The position numbers and the translations under genes are program-made. A stretch of DNA of 64,000 nucleotides from VRUE01 sp963837695 (GTDB taxonomy: Bacteria > Actinomycetota > Thermoleophilia > Solirubrobacterales > 70-9): contig CAWINZ010000005.1 in the NCBI GenBank assembly GCA_963837695.1, forward strand, positions 744,001 through 808,000, read 5' to 3'. Shown here in pieces: positions 14,486 to 21,580 of the stretch. Positions within the stretch are counted from its first letter, which is position 1. Each line of letters opens with the position of its first letter. The notes below the pieces were generated by a model. It was given only the letters and a program-made list of their open reading frames with translations, was not told the origin of the DNA and made no database searches.

Positions 14486-15112
14486 ATGAATGCGATCCGC
14501 AGGAATCTGAGCCTGCCAACCGCGATTTCGGTTGTGGCGCTCGTCTTTGCAATGACCGGCGGGGCTTTTGCCGCCAAGGACTACGCCACTGGCCAGGCAA
14601 AGACGTCAAAGAAGAAGAAGGCGAAGCACGGTCGGAGGGGTCCGAGGGGCAAGCGCGGCCGTCAGGGCCCCGCAGGCTCGCAGGGCCTCCAAGGACCCAA
14701 GGGCGACACCGGTGCGCAGGGACCCAAGGGCGACACCGGCGACCCTTGGACGGCTGGTGGGGTCTTGCCCAGCGGTAAGTCGCTGGGCGGCACGTGGCTG
14801 GCCGGCATCGGCTCGGAAATCGCCCCAGGCACGGGAGCGGGAGGAGCGTCGATCTCGTTCGGCATACCGCTGCCAGTGGCGCCGGAAATCGTCATCGTGA
14901 AACAAGGAAAAGAAGGCGAAGAATACGCGGCCGAGTGCCCTGGGAGCCTGTCGGTGCCGCTGGCGGCACCCGGCAAGCTATGCATCTACACGGGGCCTGA
15001 AGCTGGCTTGGAACTCCAGGCGGCTATCCCAACCCCGGTTGGGGCGCTGCTCAGCTACACCGGCACGCCGGGCACCGGAGAGGGCGGCGCCTGGGCGGTC
15101 ACCGCTCCGTAA
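14486..15112 (+). CDS. Secreted collagen-like protein
   Basis: A 208-residue protein. Residues 1-29 are a signal peptide (hydrophobic VALVFAMTGGAFA, cleavage near AFA-AKD). A Lys-rich linker follows, then Gly-X-Y collagen-like repeats at about residues 50-87 (RGPRGKRGRQGPAGSQGLQG, then PKGDTGAQGPKGDTG). A C-terminal globular beta domain of about 120 residues contains two Cys. Short collagen-like secreted proteins are common in this lineage; surface attachment or structure is inferred. It ends before a hairpin at 15129-15167. Confidence 0.85.
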   Translation: MNAIRRNLSLPTAISVVALVFAMTGGAFAAKDYATGQAKTSKKKKAKHGRRGPRGKRGRQGPAGSQGLQGPKGDTGAQGPKGDTGDPWTAGGVLPSGKSLGGTWLAGIGSEIAPGTGAGGASISFGIPLPVAPEIVIVKQGKEGEEYAAECPGSLSVPLAAPGKLCIYTGPEAGLELQAAIPTPVGALLSYTGTPGTGEGGAWAVTAP

Positions 15113-15128
15113 GTCGTCCCCCATCGCT

Positions 15129-15167
15129 CCTTTCGCGGTTGGCCCAGTGGCGGTCGACCGCGAAAGG
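15129..15167. terminator. Hairpin after the collagen-like gene
   Basis: CCTTTCGCGGT (15129-15139) pairs exactly with ACCGCGAAAGG (15157-15167). It lies 17 bp past the stop at 15112. There is no U-tract. Confidence 0.5.
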
Positions 15168-15274
15168 AGAGGCGGGGACCCGACCGGTAATTGCCGGGTG
15201 AGATTTGTGAGCGCACCAAGGTGCCCTTGGACAAACGCACAAGTAGTCAGAAGCGATTTCGCAGGGGGTTTGTG

Positions 15275-17224
15275 ATGAGGAAAAGGCCAACTTGGGGTGC
15301 CAGCGCGATCCGCGCGGCCACCCTGAAGCTAGTCGCAGTGTTTTTCTGCGCTGTGGCCGCTGTAGGAATACGAGCGCTGCCAACCGAGGCAAGCATCGGG
15401 TACGGGCTGGACTCCGCGCACCCCTCTGTCCCATTGCCTGGGTACGTCACGCGGGGTTTCTCGGTCAATCAGGCAGACGGGGACATCTACGTCGCAGCCA
15501 TGAGTACGAATCTTGTTGCCGCGGCACGTGGGGCGGTGCTGCGTTTCAACACCAATCTGTCCGCCGATGGGAAATTCGCCGACGGGGACGGGTACTACCA
15601 CGGAGCTGCACCGAACCTCGTGAGCGGTGGCTTCATCGCGGCGCAAATGGAACTTCACACGCGCCTTGGAAATGTCGGCAATTCCAAGGTTGAGCGGTTC
15701 GACGACAACGGGACGCTGCTCGGCTCATTCCCGATTTCCTTTTCCGATTCCTTGCCGCCGATCGTGGCCGACGCATCGGGTCGCATCTACATCCCCAACG
15801 TCAACACGCACTCCCTACAGGTCTACAGCTCCGCTGGCACCCTCCTGCAGGAACTGACGTGCGCCGGGTGCCCCGGTGGGTCCTTCGGCAGGCCGGCGAG
15901 CGTCGCGATGGATGCTGCCGGCAACCTCTACGTCGCGGACGTTGGGCCCGATCGAGTGGTCAAACTCGTGCCCTCGGGGGGCTCTTTTGCCTTCAGCATG
16001 CTCGTGCAAAGTGGCCTCGGAGCGGGCGCGGTTGCGGTCGACCCAGGGAGCGGTGACATCCTCGTCGGCGATATGCCGGGTGGCAATGACTTCCACGTCG
16101 TTGCCTACGACTCATCGGGGGCGCAGTTCGACGACTTCGGCGTCGGCGGCATGTTCCCCGACCTCTCGGAAAGGGGGTACGGCGCCTTGTCGACGTACCA
16201 GATGGCGGTGAACGGAACCACGCACAAGCTTTACGTCGGCTCTAAGGACAATTTCTACGTTTTCGAACAGGCGACGATCCCGTTGCCGGGCGCGACGATC
16301 GCCTCGGCGACGGGAATCGGACAGCTCGGCGGCACCCTGAACGCAACGGCAAATGTCCACGACCACGCCGCCGTCGAATGCGAATTCGAATACACGGACG
16401 AAGACGATTTTCTCGCCAATGAATTTTCGAACGCGCTGAGCGCGCCTTGCGCGCAGTACCCGGACGCGCCGAGCAACACGGCGGTCAGCGCCAAAGTCGC
16501 CGGTCTCTCGCCCAGTTCGAAGTATCGCTACCGGATAACTCTGGCCAGCAACGGCGGTTCGGTGACCAGCGGGGACGCGGCCTTCGAAACGCTGCCCGAA
16601 TTGCCGCCGGTGGCGAAAACCGAAGCGGCGCAGGCAGTGACCGAAAGCACTGCCAAAATCTTCGGGAAGGTTAACCCGAAAGGGGGTACGGTCAGCAACT
16701 GCCATTTCGAGGCGGGCACGAGTATCGCCTATGGCACGAATCTTTCCTGTACCACGGCGTCCACTGGGTTGTCCACCGAAGTGAGCCAGTCACGGCCGCT
16801 CAACGCGCTTTCTCCGGCGACGACGTATCACTACCGCCTGGTGATCACGACAAACGCGGGAACGGCGGAAGGGGACGACGCCGAATTCACCACCGTCGCT
16901 CCCCCACCGGTGGAACCGACGCCCGAACCGACGCCCACACCCACTGCTGCGCCTCCAGCATCACCGATCCCCTCACCCCCGGTGGTCGCTCCGCCCGCGA
17001 CCCAATGCCGCAAGAGCTTCCGGCTCAAGCAGGTGAACGGACACCCCCGCTGTGTGAAGGTATGCCGCAAGGGCTTCCGGCTCAAGCGGGTGAACGGGCA
17101 CCCCCGCTGCGTGAAGGCATGCCCCAAGGGCCGTCGCCCGCGGCGGGCCGGTGGCAAGGTCAGGTGCGTGCGCAAGAAGCGCCACGTCCGGCGGCATCAC
17201 AGGCATCGCGTCGCCAACCGGTAG
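15275..17224 (+). CDS. Secreted NHL-repeat/fibronectin-like surface protein
   Basis: A 649-residue protein; ATG 15275 has AGGGGG upstream. An N-terminal signal peptide is followed by NHL-type beta-propeller blades (ASVAMDAAGNLYVADVGPDR is the clearest, also GAVAVDPGSGDILVGD). Two Ig/fibronectin-like domains follow (SPSSKYRYRITL, SPATTYHYRLVITT), then a Pro/Thr-rich linker at about residues 543-575. The C terminus has three 18-residue basic Cys repeats of the form CRKGFRLKxVNGHPRCVK and a His/Arg tail. It is exported and probably cell-surface associated, the basic Cys region likely contacting the envelope. Confidence 0.8.
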   Translation: MRKRPTWGASAIRAATLKLVAVFFCAVAAVGIRALPTEASIGYGLDSAHPSVPLPGYVTRGFSVNQADGDIYVAAMSTNLVAAARGAVLRFNTNLSADGKFADGDGYYHGAAPNLVSGGFIAAQMELHTRLGNVGNSKVERFDDNGTLLGSFPISFSDSLPPIVADASGRIYIPNVNTHSLQVYSSAGTLLQELTCAGCPGGSFGRPASVAMDAAGNLYVADVGPDRVVKLVPSGGSFAFSMLVQSGLGAGAVAVDPGSGDILVGDMPGGNDFHVVAYDSSGAQFDDFGVGGMFPDLSERGYGALSTYQMAVNGTTHKLYVGSKDNFYVFEQATIPLPGATIASATGIGQLGGTLNATANVHDHAAVECEFEYTDEDDFLANEFSNALSAPCAQYPDAPSNTAVSAKVAGLSPSSKYRYRITLASNGGSVTSGDAAFETLPELPPVAKTEAAQAVTESTAKIFGKVNPKGGTVSNCHFEAGTSIAYGTNLSCTTASTGLSTEVSQSRPLNALSPATTYHYRLVITTNAGTAEGDDAEFTTVAPPPVEPTPEPTPTPTAAPPASPIPSPPVVAPPATQCRKSFRLKQVNGHPRCVKVCRKGFRLKRVNGHPRCVKACPKGRRPRRAGGKVRCVRKKRHVRRHHRHRVANR

Positions 17225-17245
17225 GCCCGCATAGCATTGGCCTCC

Positions 17246-17896
17246 GTGGACGCCGATGCCGCCGAGATCCGCGTGCTCGGGTGCCTGCTGGAGAAGCAGC
17301 GGACCACACCCGACGCCTACCCGCTCTCGTTGAACGCACTGAGACTTGCCTGTAACCAGGCGACCAATCGGGATCCCGTCGTCGACTACGACGAGACGGC
17401 GGTTGTCGAGGCATTGCGACGGCTTGCCTTGCGGGGATGGACTCGGCTCGCCAGCGGCGCCGGCAGCCGCGCGCGCAAGTACCGGCACCTGCTCAACGAA
17501 GCCCTCGATCTCGACGATGCCGAGCTGTCGCTGCTTGCGGTGCTGATGCTGCGCGGGGTCCAGACGCCAGGCGAGCTGAAGCAGCGCGTGGACCGCCTCC
17601 ACCACTTTGCCGATCTCGCCTCAGTGCAGGAGACGCTGGAAAAGCTGGTCGAGGGCGGCCATATAGCCCGCCTGGAGCGCAGGCCGGGTCAGAAGGAGGA
17701 GCGCTACGAGCAGTTACTGGGGGGAGGCGAGGGGGAGGCATCGGGGGAGACCCCGCCCGCCGATGCCGAGGTCTCCGCCGAGCGGGTGCCGAGCCCGCCC
17801 GCCGACGGCCCGGACGACCGGCTGGAGCGCCTCGAGCGCGAGCTGGCCGAGCTGCGCGGGCAGGTGCGCGAGCTGCGCGATGCCCTCGGCGGCTAG
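17246..17896 (+). CDS. YceH/DUF480 family protein (UPF0502)
   Basis: A 216-residue protein with two winged-helix repeats: VLGCLLEKQRTTPDAYPLSLNALR in the first, and LSLLAVLMLRGVQTPGELKQR in the second, the hallmark of DUF480. The C-terminal part is an acidic linker plus a coiled coil (LERLERELAELRGQVRELRDAL). GTG 17246 fits the usual family start; an in-frame TTG at 17237 is possible. The function of the family is not established. Confidence 0.85.
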   Translation: MDADAAEIRVLGCLLEKQRTTPDAYPLSLNALRLACNQATNRDPVVDYDETAVVEALRRLALRGWTRLASGAGSRARKYRHLLNEALDLDDAELSLLAVLMLRGVQTPGELKQRVDRLHHFADLASVQETLEKLVEGGHIARLERRPGQKEERYEQLLGGGEGEASGETPPADAEVSAERVPSPPADGPDDRLERLERELAELRGQVRELRDALGG

Positions 17897-17902
17897 CCCG
17901 CC

Positions 17903-18529
17903 TCAGGCGTAGAGGCTCTCGCTTGCCAGCTCCTGAGCCCTGCGGCTCCAGAGCTTGACTTCGAGGAGGACGTCGTCGCCGTAGCCCTTCAGGGCGTCGA
18001 GAGCGACAAGGGTGAAGCGCTCGTCGGAGACCACTTCCTGGTCGACCGTCTCCGCCTCCAGCTCGGCGCTGGCAGCGACGGCGCCGCGGACGAGCGGGCG
18101 GCCCCAGACGAGCGTGACCGCGCCGGCACGACCGTTCTCGCCCCGCCACTGGCCGATCACGTCGTCGTTGATGTCGATCTTCCAGTCGGGGTTGTCCTCG
18201 GCGAGCACGTCGGTGAAGTCGGCGCTTGCGCGGAAGGCACCCGGCTCGCCACCCTCCGGCAGCTCGTAGGAGACGTGGCCGAACAGCTCCAGCGTGCCCT
18301 CCGGCCCCTCGGTCCGCGCGGTGGCGGGGACCCAGACGCGGCCGCCCCAGGCGCGCTCCGGGAACCACTCGACCTCGCCTGCGATCTCGACGCCCTCCGG
18401 CAGTTCGTCGATCCCCTCGCAGGCGGTGCGGAACTCGGCGACCAGCCGCTCGGCGAAGCGCCCGTGCGGAATCCCCTCCTGGGTCGAGTCGGCGATGAAG
18501 CGCGGTATCGGTCGGGGATTAGGAGGCAT
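17903..18529 (-). CDS. Conserved hypothetical protein
   Basis: A 208-residue protein starting MPPNPRPIPRFIADSTQEGIPHGRFAERL. It is acidic, rich in beta-strand segments, with ELFGHVSYELPEGGEPGAF and DDVIGQWRGENGRAGAVTLVW. No signal peptide, membrane segment or catalytic motif is evident. It converges with the YceH gene (6-bp gap). Its ATG abuts the left arm of the inverted repeat at 18530-18635. Function unknown. Confidence 0.65.
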   Translation of the reverse strand: MPPNPRPIPRFIADSTQEGIPHGRFAERLVAEFRTACEGIDELPEGVEIAGEVEWFPERAWGGRVWVPATARTEGPEGTLELFGHVSYELPEGGEPGAFRASADFTDVLAEDNPDWKIDINDDVIGQWRGENGRAGAVTLVWGRPLVRGAVAASAELEAETVDQEVVSDERFTLVALDALKGYGDDVLLEVKLWSRRAQELASESLYA

Positions 18530-18635
18530 CCTGTGGCGTGCGTGGCCAAGCATGCCAAGGACGCAGGGAGCGTGGCGTGCTCTGCACGCGAGCGACCGAG
18601 GACGCCGGCATGCGCAGCGCCACGCGCGTCACAGG
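18530..18635. repeat. Inverted repeat between galT and the hypothetical gene
   Basis: CCTGTGGCGTGCGTGGC (18530-18546) pairs with GCCACGCGCGTCACAGG (18619-18635) with two mismatches, enclosing 72 bp. The galT stop codon (18631-18629) lies in the right arm and the next gene starts directly at the left arm. It behaves like the two dispersed palindrome families described elsewhere but shares no clear inner motif with them. Confidence 0.55.
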
Positions 18636-19612
18636 CACTCGCGCAGGTCGGCGGCGGCGCGCTCCGGCGGGTAGACGTTGATGTCGACCCCGGTGCCGAG
18701 CTCGAAGCCCGCCTTGATCGTCAGCCGGGGGGCGATGTCGACGTGCCAGTGGAAGCGCTCGGCGTCGCGCGGCGCGGTGGCGACCCAGAGGTTGAGCTCC
18801 GGCGGCCCATCGAAGCGCTTGGCAAGTAGCTGCATCGCGGTGCGAATCATTGCCGCGCCCGCCGTGTCGTCCTCGAAGCGCGCCGCCTCGCGCCGCGGCA
18901 CGACGCGCAGCTCGTAGGGAGAGCGTGAGGCCCAGGGACAGATCAACGCTGCTTCGTCGTCGATCGCGACCAGCCGATCTTTGCGTCGCACCTCCTCGAC
19001 CAGGACATCGCTGAGCAAACCGCTACCCGCCGTGCGTTCGCCGTAGGCCCCGGCGCGCTCGCGCTCACGTGCGACCGCGGCCGGAACGAACGGCAGCGCG
19101 TAGAGCTGCGCGTGGGTGTGAGGCAGTGAGGCCCCCGCCCCCGCTCCCTCGTTGACGACGACCTGCACGTAGGCGGCGTCGACATGGGCGCGCATCCGCT
19201 CGCGCCAGGTGGCGATCGCGCCGAGGAAGTGCTCATCGCTCAGCTCCGCCATCGCGGTCACATGCTCGGGCGCGTTGATCAGGACCTCGTGGCCGCCGAC
19301 CGCCGGACGCGAGGCGAAGAGGTCGGGCTTGCTGTCGGGCCGGGCCTCATCGTCCCCGTCGCCCAGAGCGGGGTAGAGGTTCGGCACCACGCGGCTGGTC
19401 CAGCCCGGCGTATCGGCCTCGCCTCCCCCCGGTCGCACCGCGTAGACCTCGGGAGGCGTCTTCTCCTCGCTGCCCTCGCAGAACGGGCATCCCTCGGCTC
19501 CCTTCTCGTCTTCCGCGGCTCGTCCGAACCCGTGCGGGCGGTCGGCGCGGCCGGGCGCAAGGATCGTTCGCAGCCCGGAGAGCTGGTCGATGCGTATCTC
19601 GGGCGCGCTCAG
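18629..19612 (-). CDS. galT: Galactose-1-phosphate uridylyltransferase
   Basis: A GalT of about 327 residues. The first zinc motif is CPFCEG; the active-site triad appears as SLPHTHAQLYALPF (usual HPHxQ replaced by HTHAQ), and the second His box as FHWHVDIAPR. RIDQLSGLRTILAPGRADRP is the classical N terminus, and it leaves no ATG, GTG or TTG: the best start is CTG 19612, overlapping the slipin stop as CTGA. The enzyme exchanges UMP between UDP-glucose and galactose-1-phosphate in the Leloir pathway. Confidence 0.85.
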   Translation of the reverse strand: MSAPEIRIDQLSGLRTILAPGRADRPHGFGRAAEDEKGAEGCPFCEGSEEKTPPEVYAVRPGGGEADTPGWTSRVVPNLYPALGDGDDEARPDSKPDLFASRPAVGGHEVLINAPEHVTAMAELSDEHFLGAIATWRERMRAHVDAAYVQVVVNEGAGAGASLPHTHAQLYALPFVPAAVARERERAGAYGERTAGSGLLSDVLVEEVRRKDRLVAIDDEAALICPWASRSPYELRVVPRREAARFEDDTAGAAMIRTAMQLLAKRFDGPPELNLWVATAPRDAERFHWHVDIAPRLTIKAGFELGTGVDINVYPPERAAADLRECL

Positions 19613-20367
19613 GAGTCCGAGGGGGGCTTGAGGAACGGTTTGAGCATGTCCATCGGCAGCGGGAAGACCACCGTGGTGTTCTGGTCGCTGCCGATTTCGA
19701 GCAGCGTCTGCAGGTAGCGCAACTGCAGCGAAGCCGGGTTGGTGCTGATGATGTCGGCGGCGTCCGTCAGCTTCTGCGCCGCCTGGTACTCGCCTTCGGA
19801 GTTGATGATCTTGGCGCGGCGCTCGCGCTCGGCCTCGGCCTGGCGGGCGATCGCCCGCTGCATCTGCTCGGGGATCTCGACGTCCTTGATCTCGACCGCG
19901 GTCACCTTGACGCCCCAGGGCTCGGTCGACTCGTCGATGATCTTCTGCAGCTCCTCGTTGAGCCGCTCGCGCTCCGAGAGCAGCTGGTCGAACTCGGCCT
20001 TGCCGAGCACCGAGCGCAGCGCCGTCTGCGAGATCTGCGAGGTGGCGAGCAAGTAGTTTTCGACCTCGACGATCGCTTTGCGCGGGTCGACCACGCGGAA
20101 GTAGGCGACCGCGTTGACGCTGGCGGGGACGTTGTCGCGGGTGATCACCTCCTGCGGCGGGATGTTGAGGGTGACGGTGCGCAGGTCGACCTTGACCATC
20201 CGGTCGATCATCGGGATCAAGAGGATCAGGCCGGGGCCCTTCTGGGCGATCAGGCGACCGAGGCGGAAGATCACGCCCCGCTCGTACTCGCGCAGGACCC
20301 GCACCGAGGAGCCCAGCACGATCGCCACGAAGATCACCAGTACGGCCAAGACCACGAGAGCTGCCAT
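19609..20367 (-). CDS. Slipin/stomatin-like SPFH membrane protein
   Basis: A 252-residue protein with one N-terminal transmembrane segment (ALVVLAVLVIFVAIVLG), then the SPFH/Band 7 domain (VLREYERGVIFRLGRL, PMIDRMVKVDLRTVTLNIPP) and a C-terminal coiled coil with QAEAERERRAKIINSEGEYQ. It pairs with the NfeD-like gene upstream (start/stop overlap at 20367). The stomatin/NfeD pair organises membrane microdomains and may control membrane proteolysis. It ends overlapping the presumed CTG start of galT. Confidence 0.92.
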   Translation of the reverse strand: MAALVVLAVLVIFVAIVLGSSVRVLREYERGVIFRLGRLIAQKGPGLILLIPMIDRMVKVDLRTVTLNIPPQEVITRDNVPASVNAVAYFRVVDPRKAIVEVENYLLATSQISQTALRSVLGKAEFDQLLSERERLNEELQKIIDESTEPWGVKVTAVEIKDVEIPEQMQRAIARQAEAERERRAKIINSEGEYQAAQKLTDAADIISTNPASLQLRYLQTLLEIGSDQNTTVVFPLPMDMLKPFLKPPSDS

Positions 20368-20828
20368 CAGGTTGCACCTTCCTCAGATCGGACCACGAGG
20401 GTGAGTCCTTCCACCGCCTCAACAGTGACTCTATCCCCCGGCCGCAATGGCGCCCCGTCGTCGGCCCGCCGCGCCCGCCAGATCGCCCCCGCGATCGCCA
20501 CCTGTCCTTCGGGATCGGGCGGGGTGCGGACCTCGGCGCTGGCGCCGATCAGCTCCTCCTGCCCGCCCCGGACCGGTTGCTCACGGTGGGCCTCCAGCAC
20601 TTTGCGGGTGATGAAGTAGAAGCAGCCGATCGAGAGCACGCCGAGGGTGATCAGCGCGGGCCCCGCCCAGTCGCTGGCGCTGGAATTGGCGTCGGCGGTG
20701 AGGGCGAGCACGCCACCGGCGATCAGGCCAGCCGCCCCGAGCGCCGCCAGCACGCCACCGGTCGAGAGCAGCAGCTCGGCGAGCAGCAGCCCGACCCCGA
20801 TCAGCGCGACGACGACGAAGAGGTCCAT
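20367..20828 (-). CDS. NfeD-like membrane protein
   Basis: A 153-residue protein starting MDLFVVVALIGVGLLLAEL, with three to four transmembrane helices in the first 85 residues. A C-terminal OB-fold NfeD domain follows (GASAEVRTPPDPEGQVAIAG, PLRPGDRVTVEAVEGLTLVV). It lacks the ClpP-like protease domain of long NfeD proteins. It is co-transcribed with the slipin gene. Confidence 0.88.
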   Translation of the reverse strand: MDLFVVVALIGVGLLLAELLLSTGGVLAALGAAGLIAGGVLALTADANSSASDWAGPALITLGVLSIGCFYFITRKVLEAHREQPVRGGQEELIGASAEVRTPPDPEGQVAIAGAIWRARRADDGAPLRPGDRVTVEAVEGLTLVVRSEEGAT

Positions 20829-20835
20829 GGATCGA

Positions 20836-21426
20836 TTATCCGCTTTCCGTGTCGCCGCCGAGCGCGTGGCGCTCGATGTCGGCATTCAGTTCGGCTTCGT
20901 CGGTGTACGGGCCCTGCTTGAGGTAGGTGAGCTTGCCGCGGCGGTCGTAGAAGGCCGTGTCGGGCTTTCCGAGCGAGGCGCCCAACGAGTCGGCGAGGCC
21001 TTGGTCCGGGTCGGTGTAGCTGGGGTAGGGCACAGGCGCCTCTGCGAGGAAGGTGCTCGCCGCGTCGTCAGAGTCCTGGCTGTCGACGCCGAGGAACGCG
21101 ACCCGTTTGCCGAACTTGGCTGCCGCATGCTGGAAGTGGGGGAACTCGAACCGGCAGGGACCACACCAGGAGGCCCAGACGTTGACCACAGCGGGATAGC
21201 CGTGCAGCGCGGCGAGCCGGGCTTCGTAGGCGTCCTTGCCGCCGGGCAAGAGGCGATTCGCCTGGCGGTGCAGCGCGGCGAGCGGAGCGGGCGAGCCGGC
21301 CAGCGCCTTGGCGTAGTCGGGGTGCTGGCCACCGTAGTCGCCGCCCTGCGAGGAGCCGCAGCCGGCGATGACCAGCGCGGCCATCGCGATCGCGATGGTG
21401 CACCTGCGAGCGTTGAAATCATTCAT
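20836..21426 (-). CDS. Thioredoxin-like lipoprotein (TlpA/ResA type)
   Basis: A 196-residue protein with a lipoprotein signal peptide (lipobox VIAGC, Cys23) and a thioredoxin fold carrying the WCGPC active site (VVNVWASWCGPCRFEFPHFQ). FLGVDSQDSDDAASTFL and a TYLKQGPYTDEAEL end complete the TlpA/AhpC-TSA fold. It would act outside the membrane in disulfide reduction, plausibly for cytochrome c maturation, whose genes lie 8 kb away. It is divergent from the helicase gene, sharing a 154-bp promoter region. Confidence 0.88.
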   Translation of the reverse strand: MNDFNARRCTIAIAMAALVIAGCGSSQGGDYGGQHPDYAKALAGSPAPLAALHRQANRLLPGGKDAYEARLAALHGYPAVVNVWASWCGPCRFEFPHFQHAAAKFGKRVAFLGVDSQDSDDAASTFLAEAPVPYPSYTDPDQGLADSLGASLGKPDTAFYDRRGKLTYLKQGPYTDEAELNADIERHALGGDTESG

Positions 21427-21580
21427 CTGGCTTCCCTGTTTACAATAGGTGAGTCCGGCTCGCCGTATGCGAGCCGCTCGAGTGCGCTGGGGGGAAGGAA
21501 GAGCCGACCTCCCGGCATCCTCGTCTAAGTCTCCCGACGGCACGCACCGCGTCGCCGCGGGAACGAAAGCACAAGCCTTC

